A stretch of 64,000 nt of DNA from DATBLE01 sp963775695 (GTDB lineage: Bacteria; Actinomycetota; Thermoleophilia; Gaiellales; Gaiellaceae). Positions 17,870 through 26,418 of this stretch are shown one piece after another. The notes under the pieces are model-generated. The model was not told the origin of the DNA and searched no databases. It worked only from the letters and a program-made list of their open reading frames with translations. Both the position numbers and the translations under genes were made by a program. The stretch lies in NCBI GenBank assembly GCA_963775695.1, contig CAVZJU010000001.1:1-64000 (forward strand), written 5' to 3'. Numbering within the stretch: the first letter of the stretch is position 1; each line of letters opens with the position of its first letter.

Positions 17870-18672
17870 GAGGAGGGCGCCGCCAGCTTGGCCGCGAAGC
17901 CCTTGACCCCGTCGGATCCGCTCACTCGCACGCGGGCGAGCGTGTACAGGTCGCCCGGCCGGGCCAACCCGTAGTTCGTCGTCGTCGCCCCGAGATAGCC
18001 GGCCTGCTGCACGGCCGCGATCACGGCTGTGTCGTACCTGCCCGCCGGATAGCAGAAGAAGTTCACGGGCACGTGGAACATCTTGCGGATGGCCGTGCGT
18101 GACCCGGTGACCTCTTCGCGCAGCCTGACGGCGTCGACGGTGGTCAGGTCGGGGTGGGTGAGCGTGTGCGCGTCGAGCTCCCAGCCGGCGGCGAGCAGCC
18201 TGCGCACTCCCGGCGGCCGGATCCCCCAGACCGGCTTCAGGTTCGCGACCTCGAGGTTGAGGACGCCGGGCCAGTGCCGCGCCCTCAGCACGGGCAGCGC
18301 CGTCCTGACGTCGCTCAGGTAGCCGTCGTCGAACGTGAGCACGACCGGCTTCGCCGGGAGCGTGGCCGCGCCGCGCCAGGCGTCGAAGACGCGCTGGAGC
18401 GTGACAGCGCGATAGCCGTGCGCCACCAGCCATGCAACCTGGGCGCGGAAGTCGGACGGGGTCACGTACAGCTCCGGGTAGGGGGCGTTGGCGGGCGGGG
18501 TGCTGAGCACGTGGTACATGAGGATCGGGACGGGCCTGAGCCGGTTTCCGGCTCCGGCCGAGTGGGCGGGCGCGGCGGTGACGAAGACGAGCGCCGCGAC
18601 GACTCCGGCGTACCGGAGTGACAGGCTTAAGCCTGTCACTGCTCTGCGAAGGGCGTTGCCGGGCGAACTCAT
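17866..18672 (-). CDS. Polysaccharide deacetylase-like protein (NodB fold)
   Basis: 268 residues with a signal sequence (residues ~14-35, ending APAHSA). The NodB-type domain shows PILMYHVLS, VVLTFDDGYLSDV (metal-binding D-D), WELDAHTLTHPDL (H-x3-H, with S/T-H-x3-H form TLTHPDL) and FFCYPAGRYD. Members remove N-acetyl groups from aminosugars in polymers, acting outside the membrane. Start and stop both overlap neighbours by 4 nt. The codons for the front of the signal sequence contain a perfect 24-nt palindrome (18617-18640), which looks like an inserted repeat that stayed in frame. Confidence 0.85.
   Translation of the reverse strand: MSSPGNALRRAVTGLSLSLRYAGVVAALVFVTAAPAHSAGAGNRLRPVPILMYHVLSTPPANAPYPELYVTPSDFRAQVAWLVAHGYRAVTLQRVFDAWRGAATLPAKPVVLTFDDGYLSDVRTALPVLRARHWPGVLNLEVANLKPVWGIRPPGVRRLLAAGWELDAHTLTHPDLTTVDAVRLREEVTGSRTAIRKMFHVPVNFFCYPAGRYDTAVIAAVQQAGYLGATTTNYGLARPGDLYTLARVRVSGSDGVKGFAAKLAAPSS
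18617..18640. repeat. Perfect 24-nt palindrome within a signal-peptide coding region
   Basis: AGTGACAGGCTT followed immediately by its exact reverse complement. On the minus strand it encodes roughly the VTGLSLSL stretch of the deacetylase signal sequence. A near-identical palindrome lies at 28525-28558, so this is a dispersed palindromic element and not a chance match. Confidence 0.7.
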
Positions 18673-20252
18673 CGCGGCAGGACGCCGAGCGAGACCGCCC
18701 GGGTGCGGCCGCCCGAGTTCGACGCGAGCATCGTCACGTGCCAGCGGCCGGGCGGGAGCTTCAGCTGCCGGGTCCCGGCGAAGCCACGGTGGCCGAGGTC
18801 GACCGCGCGCGTGACTCCCTCCTGGCTCAGGCGGAGGCGAAGGTGCAGCCACGGTGTCCCGTCTGCGGCCGAGGTCCATGAGACGGTGGCCGGCGCCGTC
18901 ACGGTCACCGCCAGCGGCGGCGGGCCCGGGGCGGGTGCCACGGTGACCGCCGGCACCGCCTGCGAGGCGCGTATCCCGGCCGGCCCGACCGCGGTCAGGA
19001 ACGGACGGTACGTTCCGGGATCGGCCGAGCCCGGCGACCAGACGAACGTGTTCTCGCCGTGCGGAAACGACTGCGTGACGCGCTTCCCGCCGACCAACAG
19101 CGTCACCGTCGACGCCTTGGACAGCCAGAAGCGGATCGGCGCCTCGTCCAGGAAGCCGTCGGCCGGGCGCGGGTAGACCGTCGGAGGAGCCCCGCGCAGC
19201 TTCATCACCGGCGGCTCGGACTCGTAGCCGTGGAAGCGGTCGGCGGCCTCTCGCCAGACGGCCTCACCGGTGCGCGTCGCGAGCTTGCGGAGGAGGCCGA
19301 TGACGTAGTCGTGGTAGTCGAGCGGTGACTCATCGCCTCGCAGGGAGTAGAGCGACCAGTAGCCCGTGTCGAACCTCGGCAGAAGCGCGCGGGCGGCGGT
19401 GGTCAGGCGCGTCGCCAACGCCGCGGCTGCGCTGTTCCGGGAGATCGTCGCGTAGTCGCCGACCGAGAGCGCCGCCTGGAGCTGCGCGTTCAGCACCGCC
19501 ACGCGGTCGAAGCTGTAGAGCGCGACCCACGGCTTCGCAGGCGCCGATGGGGAGAGCAGCCTCGGGACGGCGGCGTAGGCGGCGTCCGCCGTGTCGAGCA
19601 GGTTCTGGTCGGACAGCAGCGTGCCGGCGCGGGCGAACGCCTGCGCTGCGACGGCCTGGGCCATCCCCGACGTCCACGGTGCACGGCCCGTGGCAAACGG
19701 AAAGTCGTACTCCCAGACCATCGACCGGCCGACCGCGACGGCCCTGGCGACGAGTGCCGAGGCGAGATGCGCCGTCGCCGCGTCGTCCTTCGCCGCGACC
19801 TCCGCGTTCAGCTTCGCGAAATTGGCGAGCGGGTGGAAGACGTAGCCGTGACCCGAGAAGAACCGGTAGACGGCACCGTCGTCGCCTTCGATGTCCGGGT
19901 GCGGCCCCGTGAGCGCGTGCGAGGCGAGCCACTCGGCGTTCACCGTCAGGGTCGAGAAGAGCGTCAGCGCCCGCGGCGCGCTGTACGCGCGCCACTGCGA
20001 GGCGACGTCGCCGACGACTGCGAGCAGCAGGTCGGTGCGGAGAGGCGGCAGGCCCTTCGACCGGGTCAGGACGTTCGCGAGCGTCGCGCGGTACCCGGCC
20101 GCCTCGGTCGGGCTGAGGTCGCCGCGCTCGACGGCGGCGGACAGACCTTTCCGGATCAGTTCAGCCGCCGACGGCCGCGCGGCCGAACCCCCGACGGGGA
20201 CGGCGAGGAGCGCGACGACGGCTACGACTGCTGCGACGAGAAGGAGGCGCAT
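18669..20252 (-). CDS. D-glucuronyl C5-epimerase-like secreted protein
   Basis: 527 residues with a clear signal sequence (RLLLVAAVVAVVALLAVPVG). The central part resembles the C-terminal domain of D-glucuronyl C5-epimerases: APWTSGMAQAVAAQAFARA, KPWVALYSFDRVAVLNAQLQ and DTGYWSLYSLRGDESPLDYHDY, where the Tyr-rich segment corresponds to the catalytic groove of the family. These enzymes convert glucuronic to iduronic acid within a polymer. The C-terminal ~150 residues form beta-rich, Ig-like modules. The ATG at 20252 is preceded by an AAGGAGG-like sequence on the opposite reading (plus strand), so I rely on the signal sequence for the start. It sits in the exopolysaccharide operon between two propeller proteins. 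Confidence 0.7.
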   Translation of the reverse strand: MRLLLVAAVVAVVALLAVPVGGSAARPSAAELIRKGLSAAVERGDLSPTEAAGYRATLANVLTRSKGLPPLRTDLLLAVVGDVASQWRAYSAPRALTLFSTLTVNAEWLASHALTGPHPDIEGDDGAVYRFFSGHGYVFHPLANFAKLNAEVAAKDDAATAHLASALVARAVAVGRSMVWEYDFPFATGRAPWTSGMAQAVAAQAFARAGTLLSDQNLLDTADAAYAAVPRLLSPSAPAKPWVALYSFDRVAVLNAQLQAALSVGDYATISRNSAAAALATRLTTAARALLPRFDTGYWSLYSLRGDESPLDYHDYVIGLLRKLATRTGEAVWREAADRFHGYESEPPVMKLRGAPPTVYPRPADGFLDEAPIRFWLSKASTVTLLVGGKRVTQSFPHGENTFVWSPGSADPGTYRPFLTAVGPAGIRASQAVPAVTVAPAPGPPPLAVTVTAPATVSWTSAADGTPWLHLRLRLSQEGVTRAVDLGHRGFAGTRQLKLPPGRWHVTMLASNSGGRTRAVSLGVLPR

Positions 20253-20293
20253 GACGACCGAGGCGTTTCCAGGGTAGCCGCGACTCGGACGGA

Positions 20294-21676
20294 CTACGCC
20301 GGTTCCACCGCGTAGACCCGCGAGTAACCGTGCAGGAGCAGCCGGCCCCCGCTCCCCGAGACCGGAACGTACTCGCCGTGCGGGAAGCGGAGCAGGACGC
20401 GGCCGGTGCGCGCGTCGGCGCCGACGATGCGGTGGGCGAAGCTCCCCGCGTAGACGACGCCGTCCACGATCGCCGGCGCGCCCGAGACCGGGCCGCCGGT
20501 CTGCACCGTCCACCCGACCCGGCCGCTCCAGGCGGAGACGCAGTAGAGCAGGCCGTTGTAGGAGCCGAAGAAGACGCGACCGGCCCACACCGCCGGTGAC
20601 GAGTAGACGTAGCTCCCGGTGTGGACCCGCCAGACGTAGCTCCCGTTGGTCGTGAACGCCGTCAGCGAGGCACCGTCCGACGAGGGGACGAAGACACGCC
20701 CGCCCCACACCGCCGGGGTCCCGTAGATCCGCCCGTTCACGCCGGCGGACCAGCGCAGGCGCCCGCTGCCCGGCGCGAGCGCGAGCAGCCGGCCGCCGTA
20801 GTCGCCGATGTAGAGCGTGCGGCCCGCGAGCGCGGCGCTGGAGGTGATCTTCGAGCCGCCGTGGTGGACCCAGCGGAACCGGCGCGCACGCAGATCGAGC
20901 GCGTAGACGTTCCCGTTCCAAGCGCCGAAGTAGTCGATCCGGTCGCGCACGATCGGTGAGGACTCGATCGGCGAGCCGACGTGGACGGCGAAGCGCAGAC
21001 CGCCGGTGCGGCGGTCGAGCACGCGGACGACGCCGTCCATGCCGTGGACGACGAGCACGTCGCCGACGACCGCGGGCGAGGAAGCCATCTTCCCGCCGGA
21101 GACGACGTACCGCCAGAGGACGCGACCGTTCCGCATCGACAGCGCGAACACGGTTCCGTGATTGTTGCCGATGTAGGCGACGCCGTCGGAAACGACCGCG
21201 GGGAACTCGACCAGCGAGCCGAGACCGCGGCTCCAGGCCACGCGGAACGGCGGCCGCAGGCCGATCGCCGGGTGGGCCTGGGTCCGCGCTGGGCTCGCGC
21301 CGTACATCCGCCACTGCAGCGCGGGCTGGTAGACGCGGACGACCACCCGGCGGCGACGCTGGAACGGCATGCGCACCGAGCGTCCCTCGTAGCCGGGGGC
21401 GGCGACCGAGACGACCAGCGGCGCGCGGCGGCGAAGCCGGAAAGCGGCGTTTCCCTTCCGGTTCGCCCGGTCGGCCTGCCGCCCGACGCGAACGTGGGCC
21501 CCGTCCACCCGCCGCCCGGTGTCGCCGTCGACCACGGTGACGACGACATGGAAACGCGAGGGCCGCGTGTCCTCGGCCGGCGGCGCGGCCGGCGCCGCCG
21601 GCTGCTGCAGGGACGCGCGGGAGCCACACCCTGCGGCAAGCGCCGCGAGGGCGACGACCGCGACCCGTACGATCAG
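20294..21676 (-). CDS. PQQ-like beta-propeller lipoprotein, probable CTG start
   Basis: About 460 residues. The C-terminal ~370 residues form a propeller with repeated V-x-A-Y-I-G/D-Y-G-G-R-L blades (AYIGNNHGTVFALSMRNGR, RTLYIGDYGGRLLALA, RVFFGSYNGLLYCVS). In front lies a small beta-sandwich (VVTVVDGDTGRRVDGAHVRV) like carboxypeptidase regulatory domains. The only ATG/GTG start in frame is GTG 21535, but upstream the same frame reads IVRVAVVALAALAAGCGS, an ideal lipoprotein signal with Cys at the lipobox, reachable only from CTG 21676. That CTG overlaps the upstream TGA by 4 nt (CTGA), matching the coupling seen at many genes here. It resembles the propeller at 16559. Confidence 0.75.
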   Translation of the reverse strand: MIVRVAVVALAALAAGCGSRASLQQPAAPAAPPAEDTRPSRFHVVVTVVDGDTGRRVDGAHVRVGRQADRANRKGNAAFRLRRRAPLVVSVAAPGYEGRSVRMPFQRRRRVVVRVYQPALQWRMYGASPARTQAHPAIGLRPPFRVAWSRGLGSLVEFPAVVSDGVAYIGNNHGTVFALSMRNGRVLWRYVVSGGKMASSPAVVGDVLVVHGMDGVVRVLDRRTGGLRFAVHVGSPIESSPIVRDRIDYFGAWNGNVYALDLRARRFRWVHHGGSKITSSAALAGRTLYIGDYGGRLLALAPGSGRLRWSAGVNGRIYGTPAVWGGRVFVPSSDGASLTAFTTNGSYVWRVHTGSYVYSSPAVWAGRVFFGSYNGLLYCVSAWSGRVGWTVQTGGPVSGAPAIVDGVVYAGSFAHRIVGADARTGRVLLRFPHGEYVPVSGSGGRLLLHGYSRVYAVEPA

Positions 21677-22680
21677 ACCTCGCCCGGCTCGCTTGCGACT
21701 GGTTCTGGCAGGTCCTCGGAGAACGGTTCGAGGGTACCCCCGGCCCCGGCCGTCAGGCAGAGGTCGGAAAAGAACCGCGTCATCGTCACACCTTCGCGGA
21801 AGTCGCCGAGCCGTGGCTCGGGCCGCTCACCCCGCGCGAGCGCCAGAGCGAGCTCTGGGTAGCGCCCGCCGGCGGCGAGCGGGAGGGGAAAACCGCCGCC
21901 GAAGCGCGTGTTGACGTCGGTGACCTCGTGACGGCCCTCGGACACGCGGAAGCACTGGATGTTGGCCGGGCCCCAGATCGGCAGCGTCTCGGCGACGAGC
22001 CGGCCGAACTCGATCAGCTGCTCGTCCTTGATCGACATGCCCTTGATCGACTCGCCGCCCTTCGACTCGATCATCGTCCGCGGGATCGAGCCGAGGCAGC
22101 GCCCCTCGAAGTCGCAGAAGACGTCGATCGAGAACTCCTCACCCGGGCAAGCCCGCTGCACGAACGAATCCGCCGGGGTGCGGTCGAGGTGGAACTCGAG
22201 CTCCTCGCGGTCGGCGGCGCGGTAGATGTGCCGCGAGCCGAAGCCGCGCCGCGGCTTGACCAGCACCGGATAAGCGAGGTCGCCGGGCAAGTCGGTGGGG
22301 AGCCAGCTCGCGGGCGAGGGAATCCCGTTCGCCTCGAAGAACAGGTGCGCCTCGTACTTGTCCTCGGTCCGGCTGACCACGTCCGGCGCCGGCAGGAGCA
22401 CGAGCGCCCCGTCCAGCTCGGTGCGGCGCTCGGCCAGCAGCAGGTGGTCGAGGTCGGTCAGCGGGATCACGAGGCGCGCCTCGTGCTCGCGGACGAGGCC
22501 CTGCAGCGCCGGCAGGTACCCGGGGTCGTCCACGCGCGGCACGATCGAATGCTCGTGCGCGTGGTAGAGCGCCGGCGCGAGCGGATCCGCGTCGACCGCG
22601 ACCGTACGCGCGTCGGCGCGCCGGAAGGCGGAGACGATGTCGACGCGCTGGCCTGCGCAGGTGAAGAGGACGGTGGTCAC
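21673..22680 (-). CDS. ATP-grasp protein (carbamoyl-phosphate-synthase-like)
   Basis: 335 residues. The N-terminus TVLFTCAGQRVDIVSAFRRA forms the pre-ATP-grasp Rossmann-like domain, with VDADPLAPALYHAHEH following. The grasp domain has DKYEAHLFFEANGIPSPAS, YPVLVKPRRGFGSRHI (nucleotide-binding Lys), CPGEEFSIDVFCDFEGR and VTDVNTRFGGGFPLPLAAGG (metal-binding Glu/Asn region). Comparable genes are common in polysaccharide loci, where they are thought to attach an amino acid or amine to a sugar carboxylate; the substrate is unknown. It starts with GTG 22680 and its stop overlaps the propeller lipoprotein. Confidence 0.8.
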   Translation of the reverse strand: MTTVLFTCAGQRVDIVSAFRRADARTVAVDADPLAPALYHAHEHSIVPRVDDPGYLPALQGLVREHEARLVIPLTDLDHLLLAERRTELDGALVLLPAPDVVSRTEDKYEAHLFFEANGIPSPASWLPTDLPGDLAYPVLVKPRRGFGSRHIYRAADREELEFHLDRTPADSFVQRACPGEEFSIDVFCDFEGRCLGSIPRTMIESKGGESIKGMSIKDEQLIEFGRLVAETLPIWGPANIQCFRVSEGRHEVTDVNTRFGGGFPLPLAAGGRYPELALALARGERPEPRLGDFREGVTMTRFFSDLCLTAGAGGTLEPFSEDLPEPVASEPGEV

Positions 22681-22734
22681 GAGGGCAGAGGGTAGCCCGT
22701 CGGGTGCGGCCGGACCCGCGGCAGGCGACCTGGT

Positions 22735-23319
22735 CTAGCCGCTCGGACTCCAACCGCCGGTCTCGCCCTTGTACGTCCCGCTGAACAGGGCGAGCGGCGT
22801 GCGGGCCAGGATCTTCAGGTCGACCTTCGGCGAGCGGTGCTCGACGTACCAGACGTCCAGCTCGATGCGGTCCTCCCACGGCAAAGACGCCCGGCCGTGG
22901 ATCTGTGCCCAGCCGGTGATTCCCGGCTTGACCTCGAGCCGCCTCCGCTGGCGCCCGTCGTACCGCTCGACCTGGTAGCGAAGGGTCGGGCGCGGCCCGA
23001 TCACGCTCATGTCGCCCCGGACGACGTTCCAGAGCTGTGGCAGCTCGTCGATCGAGAGGCGGCGGAGCATACGGCCCGTGCGCGTGATGCGCGGGTCGCC
23101 CCTGTCGACCGCGTAGCCGGCGCCGAGCTTCTCGGCTCCCTCGACCATCGTCCGCACCTTCAGCAGCTCGAACTCCTCGCCGTCTTTCCCCACGCGGCGC
23201 TGCCGGTACAGGATCGGTCCGCCGTCCTGGAGCTTGACCGCGAGGGCGGCGGCACCGATCAGCGGACTCGTCAGGATGAGCCCGAACGAGGCGAGCGCGA
23301 CATCTGCGGCGCGGTTCAC
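22735..23319 (-). CDS. Initiating sugar-phosphate transferase (bacterial sugar transferase, PglC/WcaJ C-terminal type)
   Basis: 194 residues, the short form lacking the N-terminal multi-membrane domain. It has one N-terminal membrane segment (ALASFGLILTSPLIGAAALAV), then the diagnostic order PILYRQRRVGKDGEEFELLKVRTM, LRRLSIDELPQLWNVVRGDMS, VIGPRPTL and KPGITGWAQIHGR. The family moves a sugar-phosphate from UDP-sugar to undecaprenyl phosphate, the first step of glycan assembly at the inner membrane face. The start GTG 23319 overlaps the methyltransferase stop by 4 nt. It is the only initiating transferase seen in the window. Confidence 0.9.
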   Translation of the reverse strand: MNRAADVALASFGLILTSPLIGAAALAVKLQDGGPILYRQRRVGKDGEEFELLKVRTMVEGAEKLGAGYAVDRGDPRITRTGRMLRRLSIDELPQLWNVVRGDMSVIGPRPTLRYQVERYDGRQRRRLEVKPGITGWAQIHGRASLPWEDRIELDVWYVEHRSPKVDLKILARTPLALFSGTYKGETGGWSPSG

Positions 23320-24059
23320 GAGGACGCCCGCACGTGCACGACGACGCTGTCTGCGACGTGGACGAGAACCGACGCGTGGTCCGACGCCCGCCTCAGCGCA
23401 TCCGAGACCCGGACGACCAGACGCGAGCGCGGCGGCAGCAGATCGAGGTCGGACAGCTGCGGGTTGATCGTGAGGAACCCATCCGCGGAGATCGTCACCG
23501 GGCCGATCCTGCCGAACGTCTCCCGCAGCTCGGCGAGCGTCCAGTACCGCACGTCCTGGCCGGCCCCCGCCGAGAAACCCCGTCGCGCCTGCCGGACGAG
23601 GTTGAGCGGCCCGCGCGCGTTGGGCATCTCGATCCAGGCGATTCCACCCGGCCGCAGGACCCGGCGGATCTCCTCGACGACCTTCGGCACGTCTCCCTTG
23701 GACAAGTGCTGGAGAACGCTGTACGAGAACACCACATCGAAGGAGCCCCCGCCGAACGGAAGCTCGCGGGCGTCTCCGACCACGTATTCGGCGTCGACGC
23801 CGAGCTGCTCCGCGACCCGACAGGCGGCGCCGACCGACTTCTTCGCGCGGTCGATGCCGGTTGCCCGCCAGCCCGCCCGCGACGCGGCGATCGTCCACCG
23901 GCCCCAGTTGCAGCCGATGTCCAGCAGTGTCCGACCGGCGCCGTCCGGGAGCGGAAACCTCGGGATCGGGTAGCGCGTCAGCCGCGCACCGCGATAGAGG
24001 TTGCCGTGCGTTTTGATCAGCGAGGCCAGGACGTGCTCGTCGACCGCCTCGCTCGTCAC
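23316..24059 (-). CDS. SAM-dependent class I methyltransferase
   Basis: 247 residues. Motif I is TLLDIGCNWGRWTIAAS (residues ~43-60), followed by ATGIDRAKK (motif II acid), YVVGDARELPFGGGSFDVVFSYSVLQHL (motifs for adenine contact and motif IV) and VLRPGGIAWIEMP, the order of Ubi/Cfa-type O-methyltransferases. It starts at GTG 24059 with a 4-nt overlap and ends with a 4-nt overlap, placing it tightly in the exopolysaccharide operon. It probably methylates a sugar or lipid-linked intermediate; which one is unknown. Confidence 0.85.
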   Translation of the reverse strand: MTSEAVDEHVLASLIKTHGNLYRGARLTRYPIPRFPLPDGAGRTLLDIGCNWGRWTIAASRAGWRATGIDRAKKSVGAACRVAEQLGVDAEYVVGDARELPFGGGSFDVVFSYSVLQHLSKGDVPKVVEEIRRVLRPGGIAWIEMPNARGPLNLVRQARRGFSAGAGQDVRYWTLAELRETFGRIGPVTISADGFLTINPQLSDLDLLPPRSRLVVRVSDALRRASDHASVLVHVADSVVVHVRASS

Positions 24060-25168
24060 CGCGTCCCCTCCGCCGCGTCCCAGGTCGCCGGCACCCCGCG
24101 GCGCAGGTAATTCCAGAGCGAGACGACCGTCGCCCAGGTGACGAGCGCGTAGTAGCGCGGCAGGCCGCGGCGGAGGGTGGCCAGCACCAGGAACGCGAGC
24201 TGCAGCCCGAGCAGCGCGTCGTAGACGACGCCGGCCCGCATGGCGACGAGAGCGACGTTCGTGGCGAGGACGAGCAGGTGGAGCAGGCCGCTGCCGTAGC
24301 GCAGATGACGGTGGGAGACGATCTCGACGAAGTACCCGGCCGGGAGACGACGGAGCATCCTCCCGCGCAGCACGATCAGCCAGCAGTGCTCGAACATGCG
24401 CACCTTGCGCCGGTACTCGGTCTCGATCTCCGGCGTCGGCGCCTCGAAGGCGAGCGCCTCCGGGTCGTAGACGGCCCGACGATCGCGCTGCACCATCAGG
24501 TACGGCAGCGAGAGGTCGTGGCCGAAGCGCGGGTCGACCTCGACGTAGTCGGCCCGCCGCACGGCGTAGACGGAGCCGTTGCCGCCGGTGACCGAGCCGA
24601 GCGCGGACTCCTGCGCGCGCAGCCATGTCTCGAAGCGCCAGTAGACGCCCTCGCGGTTCGAGCCCGCCGCGTCGGTCAGCACCAGCCGGCCGCAGACGTA
24701 CGCGACCTCGCGATCGGCGAACGAGCGGACCAACTTGGCGAGCGTGTCCGGCGACCACGTCGCATTGGCGTCGGAGAAGGCCAGGATCTCGCCGCCCGTC
24801 TCGCGAACCGCCCGGTCCTGCGCGGCGACCTTCCCGGCGCGCGGGCAGCGGATCAGCCGGACACGGGGCTCGCGGGCCGCGACCGCCTCGACCAGCTCGT
24901 CGGTGCGGTCGTCCGAGGCATCCGAGGTGACGACGATCTCGAGCCGGTCGGCCGGGTAGTCGAGGGCGAGCAGGTTCTCGAGCCGCCGCTCGATCACCGT
25001 CTCCTCGTTGTAGGCGGCGACGATCACGGTCACGCTCGGCGTGGCCGCCTCGCCGCGAACCGGACGGCGATGGACCCGGGCGACCAGGGCGGCGGCGAGC
25101 GGGTACCCGGCGTGCGTCCACACCAGCGCGCCCAGGGCCGCCCAGAACACGATCTCCACGGCGATCAC
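24056..25168 (-). CDS. Glycosyltransferase family 2 (processive-like, membrane)
   Basis: 370 residues from GTG 25168. An N-terminal membrane segment (VEIVFWAALGALVW) precedes a GT-A domain with SVTVIVAAYNEETVIERRLENLL, VVTSDASDDRTDELV, ILAFSDANATWSPD (D-x-N-x metal site), TGGNGSVYAVRRADYV and a C-terminal set of hydrophobic segments after LPAGYFVEIVSHRHLRYG. The layout resembles hyaluronan/cellulose-type GT2 enzymes, though the classical QxxRW is not obvious. It overlaps both neighbours by 4 nt and acts presumably at the cytoplasmic face. Confidence 0.85.
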   Translation of the reverse strand: MIAVEIVFWAALGALVWTHAGYPLAAALVARVHRRPVRGEAATPSVTVIVAAYNEETVIERRLENLLALDYPADRLEIVVTSDASDDRTDELVEAVAAREPRVRLIRCPRAGKVAAQDRAVRETGGEILAFSDANATWSPDTLAKLVRSFADREVAYVCGRLVLTDAAGSNREGVYWRFETWLRAQESALGSVTGGNGSVYAVRRADYVEVDPRFGHDLSLPYLMVQRDRRAVYDPEALAFEAPTPEIETEYRRKVRMFEHCWLIVLRGRMLRRLPAGYFVEIVSHRHLRYGSGLLHLLVLATNVALVAMRAGVVYDALLGLQLAFLVLATLRRGLPRYYALVTWATVVSLWNYLRRGVPATWDAAEGTR

Positions 25169-26385
25169 GCCGCCTGCCGGAGCTCGGACAGCACGGCTTC
25201 GTACCGCCCGATGGCGATCACCCGGTCGGCTTCCTCCTCGGCGTACGCACGGGCCCGCCTGCCCATCTCGGCGAGGTCGAACTCGCCGTCGTGCGCCGCG
25301 CGGATCGCGCGGGCCAGGGCGAACGGATCGCCCGGCGGGACGACGACGCCGCAGCCGACGCTCGCCACCAGCTGGGCGGTCTCGCTCTCGGCCTCGGCGG
25401 CGGCGATCACCGGCCGCCCGGTTGCGAGCACGCCGTAGAGCCTGCTGGGGACGACGTAGCCGGCGAGGCCGCGGGCGAGGCCGACGACGTGGATGTCGGC
25501 GGTCGAGATCGACAGCGAGCGCAGCTCGTAGGGCTGCCAGGCCATGAATCGCACCTTCTCGGCCGACAGACGGCGCGCCAGCTGGACGAGCTCTTCGCGG
25601 CGTGCGCCGCCGCCGATGATCCGCACCGCCAGGTTGTCGAGGTCGCGCAGGAACGTGCAGGCGCGGATCAGCGTGTCGAGGTCCTGGGCGTGGCCGACGT
25701 TGCCCGAGTGCATGACCACGAAGCGCTTCGTCAACCGGTGCTCGCGCGCCCATGGATTGTCGCGCGGCGCGGGGCGAACCCGGGTGACGTCGACCCAGTT
25801 CGGGATCACGCGGATCCGCTCCGCCTGCACGCCCTTCTCCTCCAGCCGGCGCTTCATCGTGTCGCCGATCGCGACCACACGGTCGGCCGAGCGAAGCGAC
25901 GAGTCGACGAGGAGGCGCAGCGACCGGACGACGAACGGGTTGCGCAGCCGCCCGAGCTTCACGGCGATCTCCGGAAAGACGTCCTGGGCGATCACCAGCA
26001 GCGGCGCGCGGAAGCGGGCCGCGATCACGCGCGCCATGGCGCCGATGAACGGCGGATCGGTCATGCAGACGACGAGGTCGGGCCGACGCGCGAACATGCC
26101 TTTCCACATCACCCCGAACACGTACGTCAGGTAGTTCAGCGCCCGGCGCGAGAGCCGCGAGCGCTCGTACGTCGTCGAGCGGACGCGGACGATCTGGACG
26201 CCGTTCCGCTCCTGCTGGGCCGGAGCCTCCGCCGCCGCGCCGGCGATCACGGTCACGTCGTAGTCGGCGGCGAGCGCCTCGCAGAGCTCGGTGAGCAGGT
26301 TGGCGGTGGCCTCGACACCCGGCCAGTAGTACTGGTTGAGGACGAGGACGCGTTGACGGCGCACGGGAGAAAGGTATCCCGGCAT
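25165..26385 (-). CDS. Glycosyltransferase family 4 (WcaI/WbuB-like)
   Basis: About 406 residues. The N-terminal domain begins VLVLNQYYWPGVEATANLL, followed by PDLVVCMTDPPFIGAMA and VIAQDVFPEIAVKLG, hallmarks of the WcaI/WbuB-like GT4 group. The C-terminal GT-B domain has FVVMHSGNVGHAQDLDTLI, ADIHVVGLARGLAGYVVPSRLYGVLATGRPVIA, where the donor-binding E is within the usual E-x7-E region (AEAESE). ATG 26385 or GTG 26364 may be the start. It is the first gene of the minus-strand operon and is divergent, 33 nt away, from the GT4 gene at 26419, so the two promoters must overlap. Confidence 0.85.
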   Translation of the reverse strand: MPGYLSPVRRQRVLVLNQYYWPGVEATANLLTELCEALAADYDVTVIAGAAAEAPAQQERNGVQIVRVRSTTYERSRLSRRALNYLTYVFGVMWKGMFARRPDLVVCMTDPPFIGAMARVIAARFRAPLLVIAQDVFPEIAVKLGRLRNPFVVRSLRLLVDSSLRSADRVVAIGDTMKRRLEEKGVQAERIRVIPNWVDVTRVRPAPRDNPWAREHRLTKRFVVMHSGNVGHAQDLDTLIRACTFLRDLDNLAVRIIGGGARREELVQLARRLSAEKVRFMAWQPYELRSLSISTADIHVVGLARGLAGYVVPSRLYGVLATGRPVIAAAEAESETAQLVASVGCGVVVPPGDPFALARAIRAAHDGEFDLAEMGRRARAYAEEEADRVIAIGRYEAVLSELRQAA

Positions 26386-26418
26386 CCCCCCGGCAGAGAG
26401 GACGCTAACGTCCCGGCC

